Shown here: in pieces, positions 53,674 to 63,071 of the stretch
How positions within the stretch are numbered: position 1 is the stretch's first letter
Layout of the letters: each line of letters opens with the position of its first letter
Assembly (NCBI RefSeq): GCF_009906855.1
Contig: NZ_CP047650.1
Location: forward strand, 2,852,001-2,916,000
Length of the DNA: 64,000 nucleotides
From: Xylophilus rhododendri
GTDB taxonomy: Bacteria; Pseudomonadota; Gammaproteobacteria; Burkholderiales; Burkholderiaceae_C
Direction of reading: 5' to 3'
Position numbers and translations under genes: made by a program
The notes under the pieces: generated by a model
The model's input: only the letters and a program-made list of their open reading frames with translations
Told to the model about the DNA's origin: nothing
The model's database searches: none

Positions 53674-55032
53674 ATGAGCATACGACAGTTACTTTGGACG
53701 GGCACCCTCGTGTTTGCCCTTCCAGTGGCGGCGCAAGCGGCAGGGCCGGCGCCGGCCCCGCAGGTGCCCTCTCCCCTGGTGCCCCAGACCCTGACCGCGC
53801 AGGCCGCTTCGGCCAGCGCGGGCGCCCGCGTGATCACGCTGAACCAGGCCCTGGCGGCTGCCCGCGACAACCTCGACGTGGCGATCTCCCAGGGCAACCT
53901 GGCCGCCGCGCGCGCCGACATCCTGGCCGCCGACCATGCGCCGCTGCCGGTGCTGTCGGCCGAGGCGCAGAGCATCGACCTGAAGAACGGCGTGGGCCAG
54001 GGCAACGCGCTGCGCGACAAACGCATCGACAAGACCATCGGCCTGGACTGGACCTACGAGCGCGGCGACAAGCGCCGCCTGCGCACCGCCGCGGCCGAAC
54101 GCGCAGCTGTCGCCGCCGGCGCCGATGTCGAGGATGTGCGCCTGCATGCCCTCGTCACCGCCCTGGCCGCCTACTACGACCTGCTGGCCGCCCAGGACCG
54201 CGCGGTGGAGATCAACGAGATCGCCGGCAGCGCCGACGAGATCTCGCGCGCCTCCGACCGCCGCGTGCAGGCCGGCGACCTGCCCGCCCAGGACGCGGCG
54301 CGCACCGCCATCGAAGCCCAGCGCGCCCGCGCCGATGTGCAACAGGCCCTGCTCGACCGCATCCAGGCCGCGACCACGCTGACCCAGGCCATCGGCGCCC
54401 GGGGCGCCGGCCGTGCCCTGCCCACCGACCTGCGCGCCGACGGCTACGCCGCGCTGCCGCCGGTCGATGCCGCGCCGCTCGACCTCGCCTCGCTCGCCGA
54501 GAACCGTCCCGACGTGCGTGCCGCCCTGGCGCGGGTGCAGTCCGCCCAGGCCAGCCTCGACGGCGCCCTGGCGCTCAAGAAGGGCGACGTCACCATCGGC
54601 GCCGGCTTCGAGCACTACCCCGGCGTCTCGACCCGCATGATCCAGTTCCGCGCCTCCATCCCGCTGCAATGGGGCTACGGCTACGAGGGCGAGATCGGCC
54701 GTGCCCAGGCCAGCTACACCCAGGCCGAGGACGCCCTCGACAAGGCCCGCCGCGACGCCGTGCTGGAGCTGCAGGGCCTGCAGCAGTCCGCCCTGACCGC
54801 CCAGCGCCGCACCCAGGGCTACGAGGCCGAAATCCTGCCGCGCGCTCGCCGCGTGGCCGAAGGCGCCGAGATGGCCTTCAAGCGCGGCGCCATCCCCCTG
54901 GTGGATTTGCTGGATGCCCGCCGCACCCTGCGCGCCACCCTGCTCGAAGCCATCGACGCCCGCACCGACTACGCCAAGGCCGCCGGCGCCTGGACGCTGC
55001 AGACCCAGCCCGGCCTGCTGTTCCCGCAATGA
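53674..55032 (+). CDS. czcC: CzcC-type outer-membrane factor of a heavy-metal RND pump
   Basis: A 452-residue TolC-family protein with a Sec signal peptide (LLWTGTLVFALPVAAQA). The two outer-membrane efflux repeats start at VITLNQALAAARDNLDVAISQGNLAAARAD and at LASLAENRPDVRAALARVQSAQASLDGALALKKG. It forms the outer channel of the CzcCBA assembly. Its stop overlaps the start of the adaptor gene (ATGA). It is first in the operon opposite the two-component pair. Confidence 0.9.
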   Translation: MSIRQLLWTGTLVFALPVAAQAAGPAPAPQVPSPLVPQTLTAQAASASAGARVITLNQALAAARDNLDVAISQGNLAAARADILAADHAPLPVLSAEAQSIDLKNGVGQGNALRDKRIDKTIGLDWTYERGDKRRLRTAAAERAAVAAGADVEDVRLHALVTALAAYYDLLAAQDRAVEINEIAGSADEISRASDRRVQAGDLPAQDAARTAIEAQRARADVQQALLDRIQAATTLTQAIGARGAGRALPTDLRADGYAALPPVDAAPLDLASLAENRPDVRAALARVQSAQASLDGALALKKGDVTIGAGFEHYPGVSTRMIQFRASIPLQWGYGYEGEIGRAQASYTQAEDALDKARRDAVLELQGLQQSALTAQRRTQGYEAEILPRARRVAEGAEMAFKRGAIPLVDLLDARRTLRATLLEAIDARTDYAKAAGAWTLQTQPGLLFPQ

Positions 55033-56300
55033 AGACACCGCAGCGCACCGACATGAACGCCCACGCTTCCCGCACCGCCTCCGGATCCGCCATGCAGCCC
55101 ATCTTCCCCCGCCGTCCCCTCGCTGCGCTGCTCCTGGCCGGCGCTCTCTCCAGTGCCGCGCTGATCGCCGGCTGCGGCGAGTCGTCCGAGAAGAGCACCG
55201 AGCCGCCGCCGCCGCCCGCACCCATCGTGCAGGGCAAGCAGCTGCGTTTCGTGGCCGGCCATCCGCAGCTCGCCCTGCTGGCGGCCACGCCCGCGAAGGC
55301 CGCCACCGACATCGTCGCCGAGCTGCCCGCGCGCCTGGTCTGGAACGAGGAGCGCACCCAGCGCATCTACCCGGCCTTCGGCGGCCGGGTGCTGTCCATC
55401 GGCGCCGACATCGGCGCCGCGGTCAAGCCCGGCACCGCCCTGGCGCGCATCGCCTCGCCCGACTTCGGCGCCGCCCAGAGCGACACCACCAAGGCCGGCG
55501 TTGATGTCGCCCTGGCCCGCAAGAGCCTGGCGCGCCAGCGCGAGTTGTTCGACGCCGGCATCATCGCCCGCAAGGACCTGGACCAGACCGAGGCCGACCT
55601 GGCCCGCGCCCAGGCCGAGTCCGCCCGTGCGGCCGCCCGCACCACGCTCTACGGCAGCGCCACCGGCGTCAACCAGCAGCTGGGCCTGGCGTCCAACATC
55701 GCTGGTGTCGTGGTCGAACGCAACATCAACCCCGGCCAGGAAGTCCGCCCCGACCAGAGCGGCCCCGGCACCCCGGCGCTCTTCGTGGTGACCGACCCGA
55801 CCTCGCTGTGGGTGCAGATCGATGCCAAGGAAACCGACGTCGGCAGCCTGCAGCCCGGCGCATCCTTCGAGCTGCTGGTGCCGGCCTATCCGGGCGAGGT
55901 CTTCCGCGGCAAGGTGGCCGCGGTGTCGGATGCCATCGACCCCGGCACTCGCACCATCAAGGTCCGCGGTGTCATCGCCAATGTCGACCGGCGCCTGAAG
56001 AGCGAGATGCTGGTCACCGCCCGGGTGCACGAACAGCTCAGCGGCGTGGTCGTGCCCGCCACCGCCATCGTGCTCGACCGCACCCAGCACTTCGTCTACG
56101 TGCAGGTGCAGCCGGGCGTGTTCGAGCCGCGCCGCGTCACCCTGGCCCACATGGGCAGCAAGGAAGTCGTGCTCGGCTCCGGCGTGCAGGTGGGCGAGCA
56201 GGTGGTGGCCGACAACGCCCTGCTGCTGGCGCGCGAATTCAGCAGCGCCACCGAGGACGCCCGCATCGGCGCCCAGAACGCAGACGGCAAGGCCAAGTAA
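55029..56300 (+). CDS. czcB: CzcB-type periplasmic adaptor lipoprotein
   Basis: A 423-residue membrane fusion protein. A lipobox-like LIAGCGES near residue 50 follows a hydrophobic stretch, so it is probably lipid-anchored. The barrel-sandwich hybrid halves are RIYPAFGGRVLSIGADIGAAVKPGTALARI and NIAGVVVERNINPGQEV, separated by a short alpha hairpin (DVALARKSLARQRELFDAGIIARKDLDQTEADLARA). An inner ATG at 55053 or 55092 could also start translation. It couples the CzcA pump to the outer channel. Confidence 0.9.
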   Translation: MKTPQRTDMNAHASRTASGSAMQPIFPRRPLAALLLAGALSSAALIAGCGESSEKSTEPPPPPAPIVQGKQLRFVAGHPQLALLAATPAKAATDIVAELPARLVWNEERTQRIYPAFGGRVLSIGADIGAAVKPGTALARIASPDFGAAQSDTTKAGVDVALARKSLARQRELFDAGIIARKDLDQTEADLARAQAESARAAARTTLYGSATGVNQQLGLASNIAGVVVERNINPGQEVRPDQSGPGTPALFVVTDPTSLWVQIDAKETDVGSLQPGASFELLVPAYPGEVFRGKVAAVSDAIDPGTRTIKVRGVIANVDRRLKSEMLVTARVHEQLSGVVVPATAIVLDRTQHFVYVQVQPGVFEPRRVTLAHMGSKEVVLGSGVQVGEQVVADNALLLAREFSSATEDARIGAQNADGKAK

Positions 56301-56303
56301 GAC

Positions 56304-59300
56304 ATGAAGCGCCTCATCCACTACGCGCTGCACCAGCCGCTGTTCATCGTCCTGGGCACGCTGCTGTTCGCGCTGGCCGGCGTCTTCGCCTTCAAGAGCC
56401 TGTCGGTCGAAGCCTTTCCCGACGTGACCGACACCCAGGTCACCGTCATCTCGCTCTTCCCCGGCCGTGCCGCGGAAGAGGTCGAGAAGCAGGTCACCCT
56501 GCCGATCGAGGTCGCGCTCTCGGGCCTGCCCAACGCGATCCGGGTGTTCTCGCACACCCAGTTCGGCCTGTCCTTCACTGTCGTCACCTACGACGACAAC
56601 GCAGAAGTGAACCTGGCGCGCCAGCAGGTGGCCGAACGTTTGCGCGGCATCGACCTGCCCGATGGCGTGGAGGCCGACATCGCCCCCAATGCCACCCCGG
56701 TCGGCGAAATCATGCGCTACCGTTTGCGCGGCGATGGCCGCAGCACGACCGAGCTGCGCTCCGAGGAAGACTGGGTCGTCGAACGGGCCCTGCGCCAGGT
56801 GCCCGGCGTGGCCGACGTGGTGGCCATGGGCGGCGCGATCAAGCAGTACGAAGTCCAGCCCGACCTCGACAAGCTGCGGGCCTACAAGGTCACCTTCCAG
56901 AACCTGCTTGATGCGCTGGGCCGCGGCAACTCCAACGCCGGCGGCAGCTATGTGCGCCAGGGCGCGCAGCAGTACACCATCCGCGGCATCGGCCTGCTGC
57001 AGTCGGCCGACGACATCGGCAAGGTGGTGGTCGCCGCACGCAACGGCACGCCCATCCTGATCCGCGACATCGCCGACGTGCGCATCGGCGCCGTGCCGCG
57101 CCTGGGCGTGGTCGGCCAGGACAACGACGACGACATCGTCACCGGCATCGTCATCATGCGCAAAGGCGAGAATCCCACGGTGGTGCTGAAGGCCGTGAAG
57201 GAGAAGATCGCCGAGATCAACGCCCGCGGCCTGCCGCCTGGCGTGCAGATCGTGCCCTTCTACGACCGCACCTGGCTGATGGACAAGACCCTGTCCACCG
57301 TGTTCCGCAACCTGGTCGAGGGTGCGCTGCTGGTCTCGCTGGTGCTCTACATCTTCCTGTCCAACCTGCGCGCCAGCCTGGCCGTGGTGGTGGTGATCCC
57401 GCTGGCCCTGCTGTCGACCTTCATGGGCCTGAAGATCATGGGTGTGCATGCCAACCTGCTCAGCCTGGGCGCGATGGACTTCGGCATCATCGTGGACGGT
57501 GCGGTGATCGTGATCGAGAACGTGCTGCACCGGCTCTCGCAGAGCAAGGAGAACATGCGCGAGAACGAGCGGCGCGAGACCATCATCAGCGCCGTCAACG
57601 AGGTGGGCCGCCCCACCCTGTTCTCGATGCTGATCATCATCGCGGCCCACATCCCCATCTTCGCGCTGCAGCGCCACGAGGGCCGGATCTTCCAGCCGAT
57701 GGCGCTGTCGGTGACCACCGCGCTGATCGGCTCGCTCATCTTCTCGCTCACCCTGGTGCCGCTGCTGGCCTACTGGATGCTGCGCAAGAAGCTGCCGCAC
57801 GGCGACAACCGCGTGGTGCGCGGCGCCAAGCATTTCTACGGCCCCGTGCTCGACTGGGCCCTGCGCAGCCGCAAGACCGTGGCCATCGCCGCCGTCATCG
57901 CCTTCGGCCTGACGACCGTGGTCGCCTCGCGCCTGGGCTCGGAATTCCTGCCCGAGTTGAACGAGGGCACCACCTGGGTCAACTTCACGCTCTCGCCCAA
58001 CGTCTCCACGCAGGAGGCCTCGCGCATCCTGCACATGGCGCGCAAGCAGCTGCTGACGGTGCCCGAGGTGCGCACGACGGTCTCCAAGGCCGGCCAGCCC
58101 GAGGACGGCACCGATCCCAAGACGATCTCGATGGCCGAGATCTTCGTGGACATCAAGCCCGAGAACGAATGGCGCAAGGGCATGACCCGCGAGAAGATCA
58201 CCGAGGAGATGAGCCGCGCCCTGCAGGCCATCCCCAGCATCGACCCGGCCTTCTCGCAGCCGATCCGCGACAACGTGCTCGAATCGATCTCGCAGATCAA
58301 GGGCCAGATCGTCATCAAGCTGGCCGGCGACGACCTGGCGCTGATGAAGCAGGTGACCGACCAGATCGCCTCCGAGGTCAAGCAGGTCGAGGGCGTGGCC
58401 CGCGCCGAGATCGACCGCGACGGCCAGGTGCCGCAGCTGGTGCTGGCCATCGACCGCGACCGCGCCGCCCGCTTCGGCCTGAACGTGGGCGACATCCAGG
58501 ACGTGATCGAGGCCGCGCTCGCCGGCAAGGCGGCGACCAGCCTGTGGGAGGGCGAGCGCAAGTTCGCCGTCGCCGTGCGCCTGCCGGCCGAGGAACGTGT
58601 GATCGCCAACCTGCGCCGCACGCCCATCGCCACGCCCGACGGCGGCTACGTCACCCTGGGCGACGTGACCAACATCCAGGAGACGGTGGGCGCCATGAAC
58701 ATCGCCCGCGAGGCCGGCCGCCGCACCACGGCCATCGGCATCTTCATCGCCGGCCGCGACATGGGCTCGGTGGTGGCCGACATGAAGGCGCGCGTCGAGA
58801 AGAATGTGAAGATCCCGCAGGGCTACGTGGTGAACTGGTCCGGCGAATTCGAGAACCAGGAGCGCGCCATGAAGCGCCTGGCGGTGGTGGTGCCGATCTC
58901 GCTGCTGCTGATCTTCGTGCTGCTGTTCGACGCCTTCAAGTCCTTCAAGATGGCCGGCCTGATCCTGATCAACGTGCCCCTGGCGCTGATCGGCGGCTTC
59001 GTGGCGCTGTGGGTCTTCGGCATCCCGCTGTCGGTGTCGGCGGCGATCGGCTTCATCGCGCTGTCGGGCCAGGCGGTGTTGAACGGCGTGGTGATGCTGT
59101 CGGTGTTCCAGCAGCTGCGCCATGCCGGCATGACGGTGACCGAGGCCGTGCGCGAAGGCTCGATGCAGCGCCTGCGCACCGTGCTGATGACGGCCATGCT
59201 GGCGGCGCTCGGCCTGCTGCCGATGGCGCTGTCGCACGAGATCGGCTCCGAGACCCAGCGGCCCCTGGCCATCGTGGTGATCGGCGGCCTGTTCACCGCC

Positions 59301-59411
59301 ACGCTGCTGACGCTGGTGGTGCTGCCGGCGCTCTACGTGGCCTGGTTCGGCCACGAGAAGCCGGGCCGCACCGGCGAGGAAGACAGCGAGCAGACCATGG
59401 CCGTGGTCTGA
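56304..59411 (+). CDS. czcA: Heavy-metal RND efflux pump, CzcA family
   Basis: A 1035-residue, 12-helix inner-membrane RND transporter. The TM4 signature DFGIIVDGAVIVIEN (about residues 392-406) with paired Asp is the HME pattern seen in divalent cation pumps (Zn, Co, Cd, Ni), and differs from the Cu/Ag CusA type. Other landmarks are LSVEAFPDVTDTQVTV near the N-terminus and the C-terminal IPLSVSAAIGFIALSGQAVLNGVV. Proton-driven export uses the CzcB and CzcC partners encoded just upstream. It ends in an acidic cytoplasmic tail. Confidence 0.95.
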   Translation: MKRLIHYALHQPLFIVLGTLLFALAGVFAFKSLSVEAFPDVTDTQVTVISLFPGRAAEEVEKQVTLPIEVALSGLPNAIRVFSHTQFGLSFTVVTYDDNAEVNLARQQVAERLRGIDLPDGVEADIAPNATPVGEIMRYRLRGDGRSTTELRSEEDWVVERALRQVPGVADVVAMGGAIKQYEVQPDLDKLRAYKVTFQNLLDALGRGNSNAGGSYVRQGAQQYTIRGIGLLQSADDIGKVVVAARNGTPILIRDIADVRIGAVPRLGVVGQDNDDDIVTGIVIMRKGENPTVVLKAVKEKIAEINARGLPPGVQIVPFYDRTWLMDKTLSTVFRNLVEGALLVSLVLYIFLSNLRASLAVVVVIPLALLSTFMGLKIMGVHANLLSLGAMDFGIIVDGAVIVIENVLHRLSQSKENMRENERRETIISAVNEVGRPTLFSMLIIIAAHIPIFALQRHEGRIFQPMALSVTTALIGSLIFSLTLVPLLAYWMLRKKLPHGDNRVVRGAKHFYGPVLDWALRSRKTVAIAAVIAFGLTTVVASRLGSEFLPELNEGTTWVNFTLSPNVSTQEASRILHMARKQLLTVPEVRTTVSKAGQPEDGTDPKTISMAEIFVDIKPENEWRKGMTREKITEEMSRALQAIPSIDPAFSQPIRDNVLESISQIKGQIVIKLAGDDLALMKQVTDQIASEVKQVEGVARAEIDRDGQVPQLVLAIDRDRAARFGLNVGDIQDVIEAALAGKAATSLWEGERKFAVAVRLPAEERVIANLRRTPIATPDGGYVTLGDVTNIQETVGAMNIAREAGRRTTAIGIFIAGRDMGSVVADMKARVEKNVKIPQGYVVNWSGEFENQERAMKRLAVVVPISLLLIFVLLFDAFKSFKMAGLILINVPLALIGGFVALWVFGIPLSVSAAIGFIALSGQAVLNGVVMLSVFQQLRHAGMTVTEAVREGSMQRLRTVLMTAMLAALGLLPMALSHEIGSETQRPLAIVVIGGLFTATLLTLVVLPALYVAWFGHEKPGRTGEEDSEQTMAVV

Positions 59412-59443
59412 GGCCGCTTGCGGCTGCGCCGACAATCGGTCGG

Positions 59444-59812
59444 ATGCAGCTGCAGTACCTCGATTTCGACATCAGCGAAGACGCCGACGGCTCGGTCGTC
59501 TTCGACGCCATGGCCACCGTGGCGGCCGAGCGCCTGCCCGCCCTGCACGGCGAGATCGCCGCCCTGCTCGGCTGGGCCCACGCGCAGTTCCCGGATGCCC
59601 GGGCGCCGCTGGACGAGGGCGGCGAATGGGACTACCTGCTGGAGGGCGCGCAGGAGGTGCGCATACCGCTGGCCCTGCACTACGACCCGCAGGCCGCGCA
59701 CATCTCCAGCACCGCCGGCGCGCCCGGCCCGGCACGCCACACGGTGCAGCTGTCGCTGGCGGGAACGGCCGCCTTCGCCGAGGCCCTGCGCGAGGCCTTC
59801 GAACTGGGCTGA
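59444..59812 (+). CDS. Small conserved-type hypothetical protein
   Basis: A 122-residue soluble acidic protein. It starts MQLQYLDFDISEDADGSVVFDAMATV and has two beta-rich halves around WDYLLEGAQEVRIPLALHYD. I do not recognise a functional family. The ATG at 59444 lies 32 bases after czcA, so it may be part of that operon. Base composition matches the surroundings. Confidence 0.65.
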   Translation: MQLQYLDFDISEDADGSVVFDAMATVAAERLPALHGEIAALLGWAHAQFPDARAPLDEGGEWDYLLEGAQEVRIPLALHYDPQAAHISSTAGAPGPARHTVQLSLAGTAAFAEALREAFELG

Positions 59813-59825
59813 AGCGGCCCGGCGG

Positions 59826-59972
59826 CTAGCCCGCGAAGTAGAAGCAGGACGCCACCAGCGCACTCAGCACGGCCAGCGCCAGCATCATCACGACGATCTG
59901 CAGGCCGGCCTGTACCACCAGCGAGCGCTCGTAGCGGCGCTGTTCCTCTTCGGAAGTTTGATGCGAATCCAT
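59826..59972 (-). CDS. 48-residue single-pass membrane protein
   Basis: A short frame encoding an acidic, polar head (MDSHQTSEEEQRRYERSL) and one hydrophobic helix (VVMMLALAVLSALVASCFYF). The layout, with charged residues before one strong transmembrane segment and a stop immediately after it, is that of a real small membrane protein. It converges with the unknown gene ending at 59812. The ribosome site is weak. Function is unknown. Confidence 0.5.
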   Translation of the reverse strand: MDSHQTSEEEQRRYERSLVVQAGLQIVVMMLALAVLSALVASCFYFAG

Positions 59973-60188
59973 GCGGGGCTGTACGGCGCTCGACCTGGTT
60001 TGGATTCAAAAGGTTACACCGCTGCGCACTATCGTCCTCGCATTCGAGCCTTCAGGCACTGGGGCCTTTGCGGGCTCGTGGCGATAGGCTTTTTCAATCG
60101 ACTGGGGCGTTTACTTAGTCTGTGTGGACTATTGAGCAGAAGTTACAAAAAATAAACAATGAATTGAAACATCAACAGAAGGCTCCTC

Positions 60189-60692
60189 ATGCACGTTCTT
60201 CGCCGCACCGCCGCCACCGCCGCAGTCTTGTTCGCAGGCATCGCCGCCACCACCGGCGCGCGGGCGGCCTCGGAGACTTTTTTTGTTTTCACGCCGCTGA
60301 CTGACACCTTCAGTGTCTCGGCCTCGGGCAACTACTCCATTTCCACCTGGGCTGCCGCCTTGGGCTACACCAGCCAGCTGTTCCTGGGCACCGGCACCGG
60401 CGGCACCGCGCTGGCCAGCGCCAGCAGCAGCGTCATCGGTACCGCGACATTCAATGTGGGCCTGGTCACGGGCACCAACTACACCTACAAGCTGACCAGC
60501 ACGCTGCCGTCCACGACGTTCGCCACGATCACGCTGACCGGCCCTGGCTCCAGGATCGCACCCGTCACCATGGCACCGGTGCCCGAGCCGGAAACCTACG
60601 CCATGCTGCTGGCCGGCATGGGCCTGGTGGCCGCCATTGCTCGCCGTCGCAAAGGCGGCACCACCGCGCCTCAGGCGCCGGCTGCAGCCTGA
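60189..60692 (+). CDS. PEP-CTERM sorted surface protein
   Basis: A 167-residue exported protein. The signal peptide is LRRTAATAAVLFAGIAATTGARA. The mature part is rich in Ser, Thr and Gly with repeated TGT and LTS elements. The C-terminal sorting tag is VPEPETYAMLLAGMGLVAAI followed by ARRRK: the VPEP motif, one transmembrane helix and a basic end. Such proteins are processed by an exosortase and often belong to biofilm or polysaccharide systems. No exosortase gene is in the window. An AAGG lies before the ATG. AT-rich DNA upstream (59990-60188) probably holds the promoter. Confidence 0.9.
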   Translation: MHVLRRTAATAAVLFAGIAATTGARAASETFFVFTPLTDTFSVSASGNYSISTWAAALGYTSQLFLGTGTGGTALASASSSVIGTATFNVGLVTGTNYTYKLTSTLPSTTFATITLTGPGSRIAPVTMAPVPEPETYAMLLAGMGLVAAIARRRKGGTTAPQAPAAA

Positions 60693-60744
60693 AGCGGGGT
60701 CTTCCCCGCTTGCAGAACAAAGGGCGCATCAGGCGCCCTTTTTT
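60692..60744 (+). terminator. Double hairpin terminator after the PEP-CTERM gene
   Basis: Two stems follow the stop. AAGCGGGG/CCCCGCTT with a TCTT loop lies at 60692-60711. AAAGGGCGC/GCGCCCTTT with a 5-base loop at 60719-60741 runs into T6. The second is a textbook intrinsic terminator. Confidence 0.88.
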
Positions 60745-60773
60745 GTGTCCGCTCCTACGACGAGGCCCCGCGA

Positions 60774-61616
60774 TCAGTCGAGATCGCGGGCCGAGTGCCG
60801 CTCGGGCACCTGGTCGGCCGCGGGGCCGGTCAGCCGGTTGACCTTGCGTCCGCGGATCACCGCCGGCCGGGCCGCGATCTGCGTGGCCCAGCGCAGCACG
60901 TTCTGATAGGACGGCGCATCGAGGAACTCGGCCGCGCCGTAGAGCTGGCCCAGCACCAGGCCGCCGTACCAGGGCCAGATCGCCATGTCGGCGATGGTGT
61001 AGTGCTCGCCCGCGACGTAAGGCGACTCGCCCAGCCGGCGGTCCAGCACGTCGAGCTGCCGCTTGGATTCCATGGCGTAGCGGTTGATCGGGTACTCCAG
61101 CTTCTCCGGCGCATAGGCATAGAAATGCCCGAAACCGCCGCCCAGGAAGGGCGCGCTGCCCATCTGCCAGAACAGCCAGGACAGGCACTCCGCCCGCGCC
61201 GCGCCGCCTTCGGGCAGGAAGGCGCCGAACTTCTCGGCCAGGTACTGCAGGATCGCGCCGGATTCGAAGATGCGCACCGGCTCGGCGCCGCTGCGGTCGA
61301 CCAGCGCCGGAATCTTCGAATTGGGGTTGATGCCGACGAAGCCGCTGCCGAACTGCTCGCCCTCGCCGATGCGGATCGGCCAGGCGTCGTATTCGGCGCC
61401 CGCATGGCCCAGGGCCAGCAGCTCCTCCAGCATCACGCCCACCTTCACGCCGTTGGGTGTCGCCAGCGAGTAAAGCTGCAGCGGATGCCGGCCCACCGGC
61501 AGTTCGCGCTGGTGCGTCGGGCCGGCGACGGGGCGGTTGATGCTGGCGAATTTGCCGCCGCTGTCCTGGTTCCAGGTCCAGACTTTGGGCGGGAGATAGG
61601 CAGGGGAGTCGCTCAT
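60774..61616 (-). CDS. yghU: Glutathione-dependent disulfide-bond oxidoreductase, YghU-like
   Basis: A 280-residue GST-fold protein of the Nu class. It has the YghU features PPKVWTWNQDSGGKFASINRP near the N-terminus, the GHPLQLYSLATPNGVKV thioredoxin-like start, NPNSKIPALVD and FESGAILQYLAEKFG, and the helical GEHYTIADMAIWPWYGGL. YghU proteins bind two glutathiones and reduce disulfides. The ATG at 61616 opens with MSDSPAYLPP. A longer frame to 61706 adds only basic sequence. Confidence 0.92.
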   Translation of the reverse strand: MSDSPAYLPPKVWTWNQDSGGKFASINRPVAGPTHQRELPVGRHPLQLYSLATPNGVKVGVMLEELLALGHAGAEYDAWPIRIGEGEQFGSGFVGINPNSKIPALVDRSGAEPVRIFESGAILQYLAEKFGAFLPEGGAARAECLSWLFWQMGSAPFLGGGFGHFYAYAPEKLEYPINRYAMESKRQLDVLDRRLGESPYVAGEHYTIADMAIWPWYGGLVLGQLYGAAEFLDAPSYQNVLRWATQIAARPAVIRGRKVNRLTGPAADQVPERHSARDLD

Positions 61617-61750
61617 CGGATGGCTGTTTGAGGGAGATCGTTTGGGCCGCCACCTTAGCGTTTTCCGCCGAAAACCGCCGGCGCACGGTCTTGCCAAAGC
61701 CTTCAAACCGCGCCATCTTTATTTAATTTTCATTTGATCGCGCGGCCATT

Positions 61751-61774
61751 GAATATGAGAGCGCTTTCATATTC
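61751..61774. promoter_or_regulatory. LacI-type operator 1
   Basis: A 24-base near-perfect dyad. Outer arms GAATATGA and TCATATTC surround a GAGCGCTT core, with one mismatched pair in 12. The centre has the TGAnAGCGCTnTCA form typical of LacI/GalR-family binding sites. It lies in the 417-base gap between yghU and the LacI genes, in AT-rich promoter-like DNA. Confidence 0.65.
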
Positions 61775-61960
61775 GGATTATAAAATAATGCATAGGCGTC
61801 CCCGGAATATATGCGCGGCGCGACAACAAGAAATAGAATAGACGGAATCGCTTTCATAACCATAAGCGTGGCCGAGCCCCTACACTCCGGGGCTTGCGGC
61901 GGCCGCATACTGCCGCGCTGCTCGCTGAATCCAGCCGGGCCTTCGCCGCGTAAAGACGAG

Positions 61961-61974
61961 AGGAAGCGCTTCCT
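61961..61974. promoter_or_regulatory. LacI-type operator 2
   Basis: The perfect 14-base palindrome AGGAAGCGCTTCCT shares the AGCGCT core with operator 1 and lies 60 bases before the first LacI gene, a likely autoregulatory site. A half-site GGAATCGCTTTCAT occurs between the two operators, near 61845. Confidence 0.6.
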
Positions 61975-62033
61975 TCGTCGACTTTCAAGCACTTTTTTTC
62001 CATCCCCTGCTGCTGCATTTCGCTCCCATCACC

Positions 62034-63071
62034 GTGACTTTGACAGCCCAACCGAACCGCCGCCGCCTGGCGGCCGCCTCGTCCGGCGCCGCCCGCATGT
62101 CGGACGTCGCGGCGACGGCGGGCGTCTCGCTGGTGACGGTGTCCCGGGCGATCAACACACCCGACCAGGTGGCGGCCGGCACCCTGGCCGCGGTGCGCGC
62201 CGCGGTGGCGCAGCTGGGTTATCTGCCCAACACCACGGCGGGCAGCCTGGCGTCGCGGCGCACCCGCATCGTCGGCTGCCTGGTGCCCTCGATCTCGCAT
62301 CCGGCCTTCTCCGAAACCATAGAGGCGCTGGCCCGCACCCTCGGCGATGCCGGCTACCAGCTGCTGCTGGCCCAGACCAACTACCGCCACGACGACGAGG
62401 CGCGCCTGGTGGACAGCTTCCTGGCCCGCCGGGTCGATGCCATGGTGCTGACCGGCAGCACGCATGCCGCCGGCCTGCGCACCCGCCTGCAGCGCAGCGG
62501 CATCCCGGTGGTCGAGACCTGGGAGCTGGCGGCCGCGCCGATCGACCTGAGCGTGGGGTTTTCCAACCACGACGCCGGCCGCGCCGCCGCCGAACACCTG
62601 TTCGAACGCGGCTACCGCACGCCCGCCTTCATCGGCTCGGACGAGGACCGTTCGCGCCAGCGCCTGGCCGGCCTGCGCGCCGTGGCCCGCGAGCGCGGCG
62701 CCTGCGACGTGCCGGTCGAACTCATTCTGCCGCCGGCCTCCATCGAGGAAGCCGGCGCCCGGCTGGCCGCGCTGCTGGCGCGCCGGCCGCAAATAGACGC
62801 TGTTCTCTGTCATACGGATACGCTGGCTGCCGGCGTGCTGTTCGAATGCCACAGAAGAGGATGGGATGTCCCGGGCCGCATCGCGGTGATGGGATTCGGC
62901 GATCTGCCGATTGCCCGCGCGGGGTTTCCGCGTTTGTCCACCGTCAAGGTACGGGGTAGCTCCATCGGCGAACGTGCGGGGCAACTGCTCCTGGCGCGAC
63001 TGAGCGGCCAGACGCAGGCGGACTCCATGGTGGATATCGGTTTCGAGGTGGTGCCACGTGAAAGCACCTGA
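62034..63071 (+). CDS. LacI-family transcriptional regulator
   Basis: A 345-residue LacI/GalR regulator. The helix-turn-helix and hinge are RMSDVAATAGVSLVTVSRAIN and LGYLPNTTAGSLASRRT. The periplasmic-binding-like domain holds GCLVPSISHPAFSETIEAL and VLCHTDTLAAGVLFECHRRGWDVPG. The GTG at 62034 is used; an ATG at 62097, just before MSDVA, is possible. Its stop overlaps the next, paralogous gene. GntR-type gluconate repressors have the same ethanol-like 'ETWE' and 'FSN' landmarks (VVETWEL, VGFSNHDAG), so a sugar acid is a plausible effector. Confidence 0.9.
   Translation: MTLTAQPNRRRLAAASSGAARMSDVAATAGVSLVTVSRAINTPDQVAAGTLAAVRAAVAQLGYLPNTTAGSLASRRTRIVGCLVPSISHPAFSETIEALARTLGDAGYQLLLAQTNYRHDDEARLVDSFLARRVDAMVLTGSTHAAGLRTRLQRSGIPVVETWELAAAPIDLSVGFSNHDAGRAAAEHLFERGYRTPAFIGSDEDRSRQRLAGLRAVARERGACDVPVELILPPASIEEAGARLAALLARRPQIDAVLCHTDTLAAGVLFECHRRGWDVPGRIAVMGFGDLPIARAGFPRLSTVKVRGSSIGERAGQLLLARLSGQTQADSMVDIGFEVVPREST

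Noticed and set aside
54969..59435. 1488-residue minus-strand open frame
   Set aside because: It is antisense to czcB and czcA and has the same His/Gln/Asp-rich shadow composition.
63051..63070. parS-like CCACGTGAAAG near the end of the first LacI gene
   Set aside because: Only the central CACGTGAAA matches. The flanking bases break the TGTTnCACGTGAAACA palindrome.
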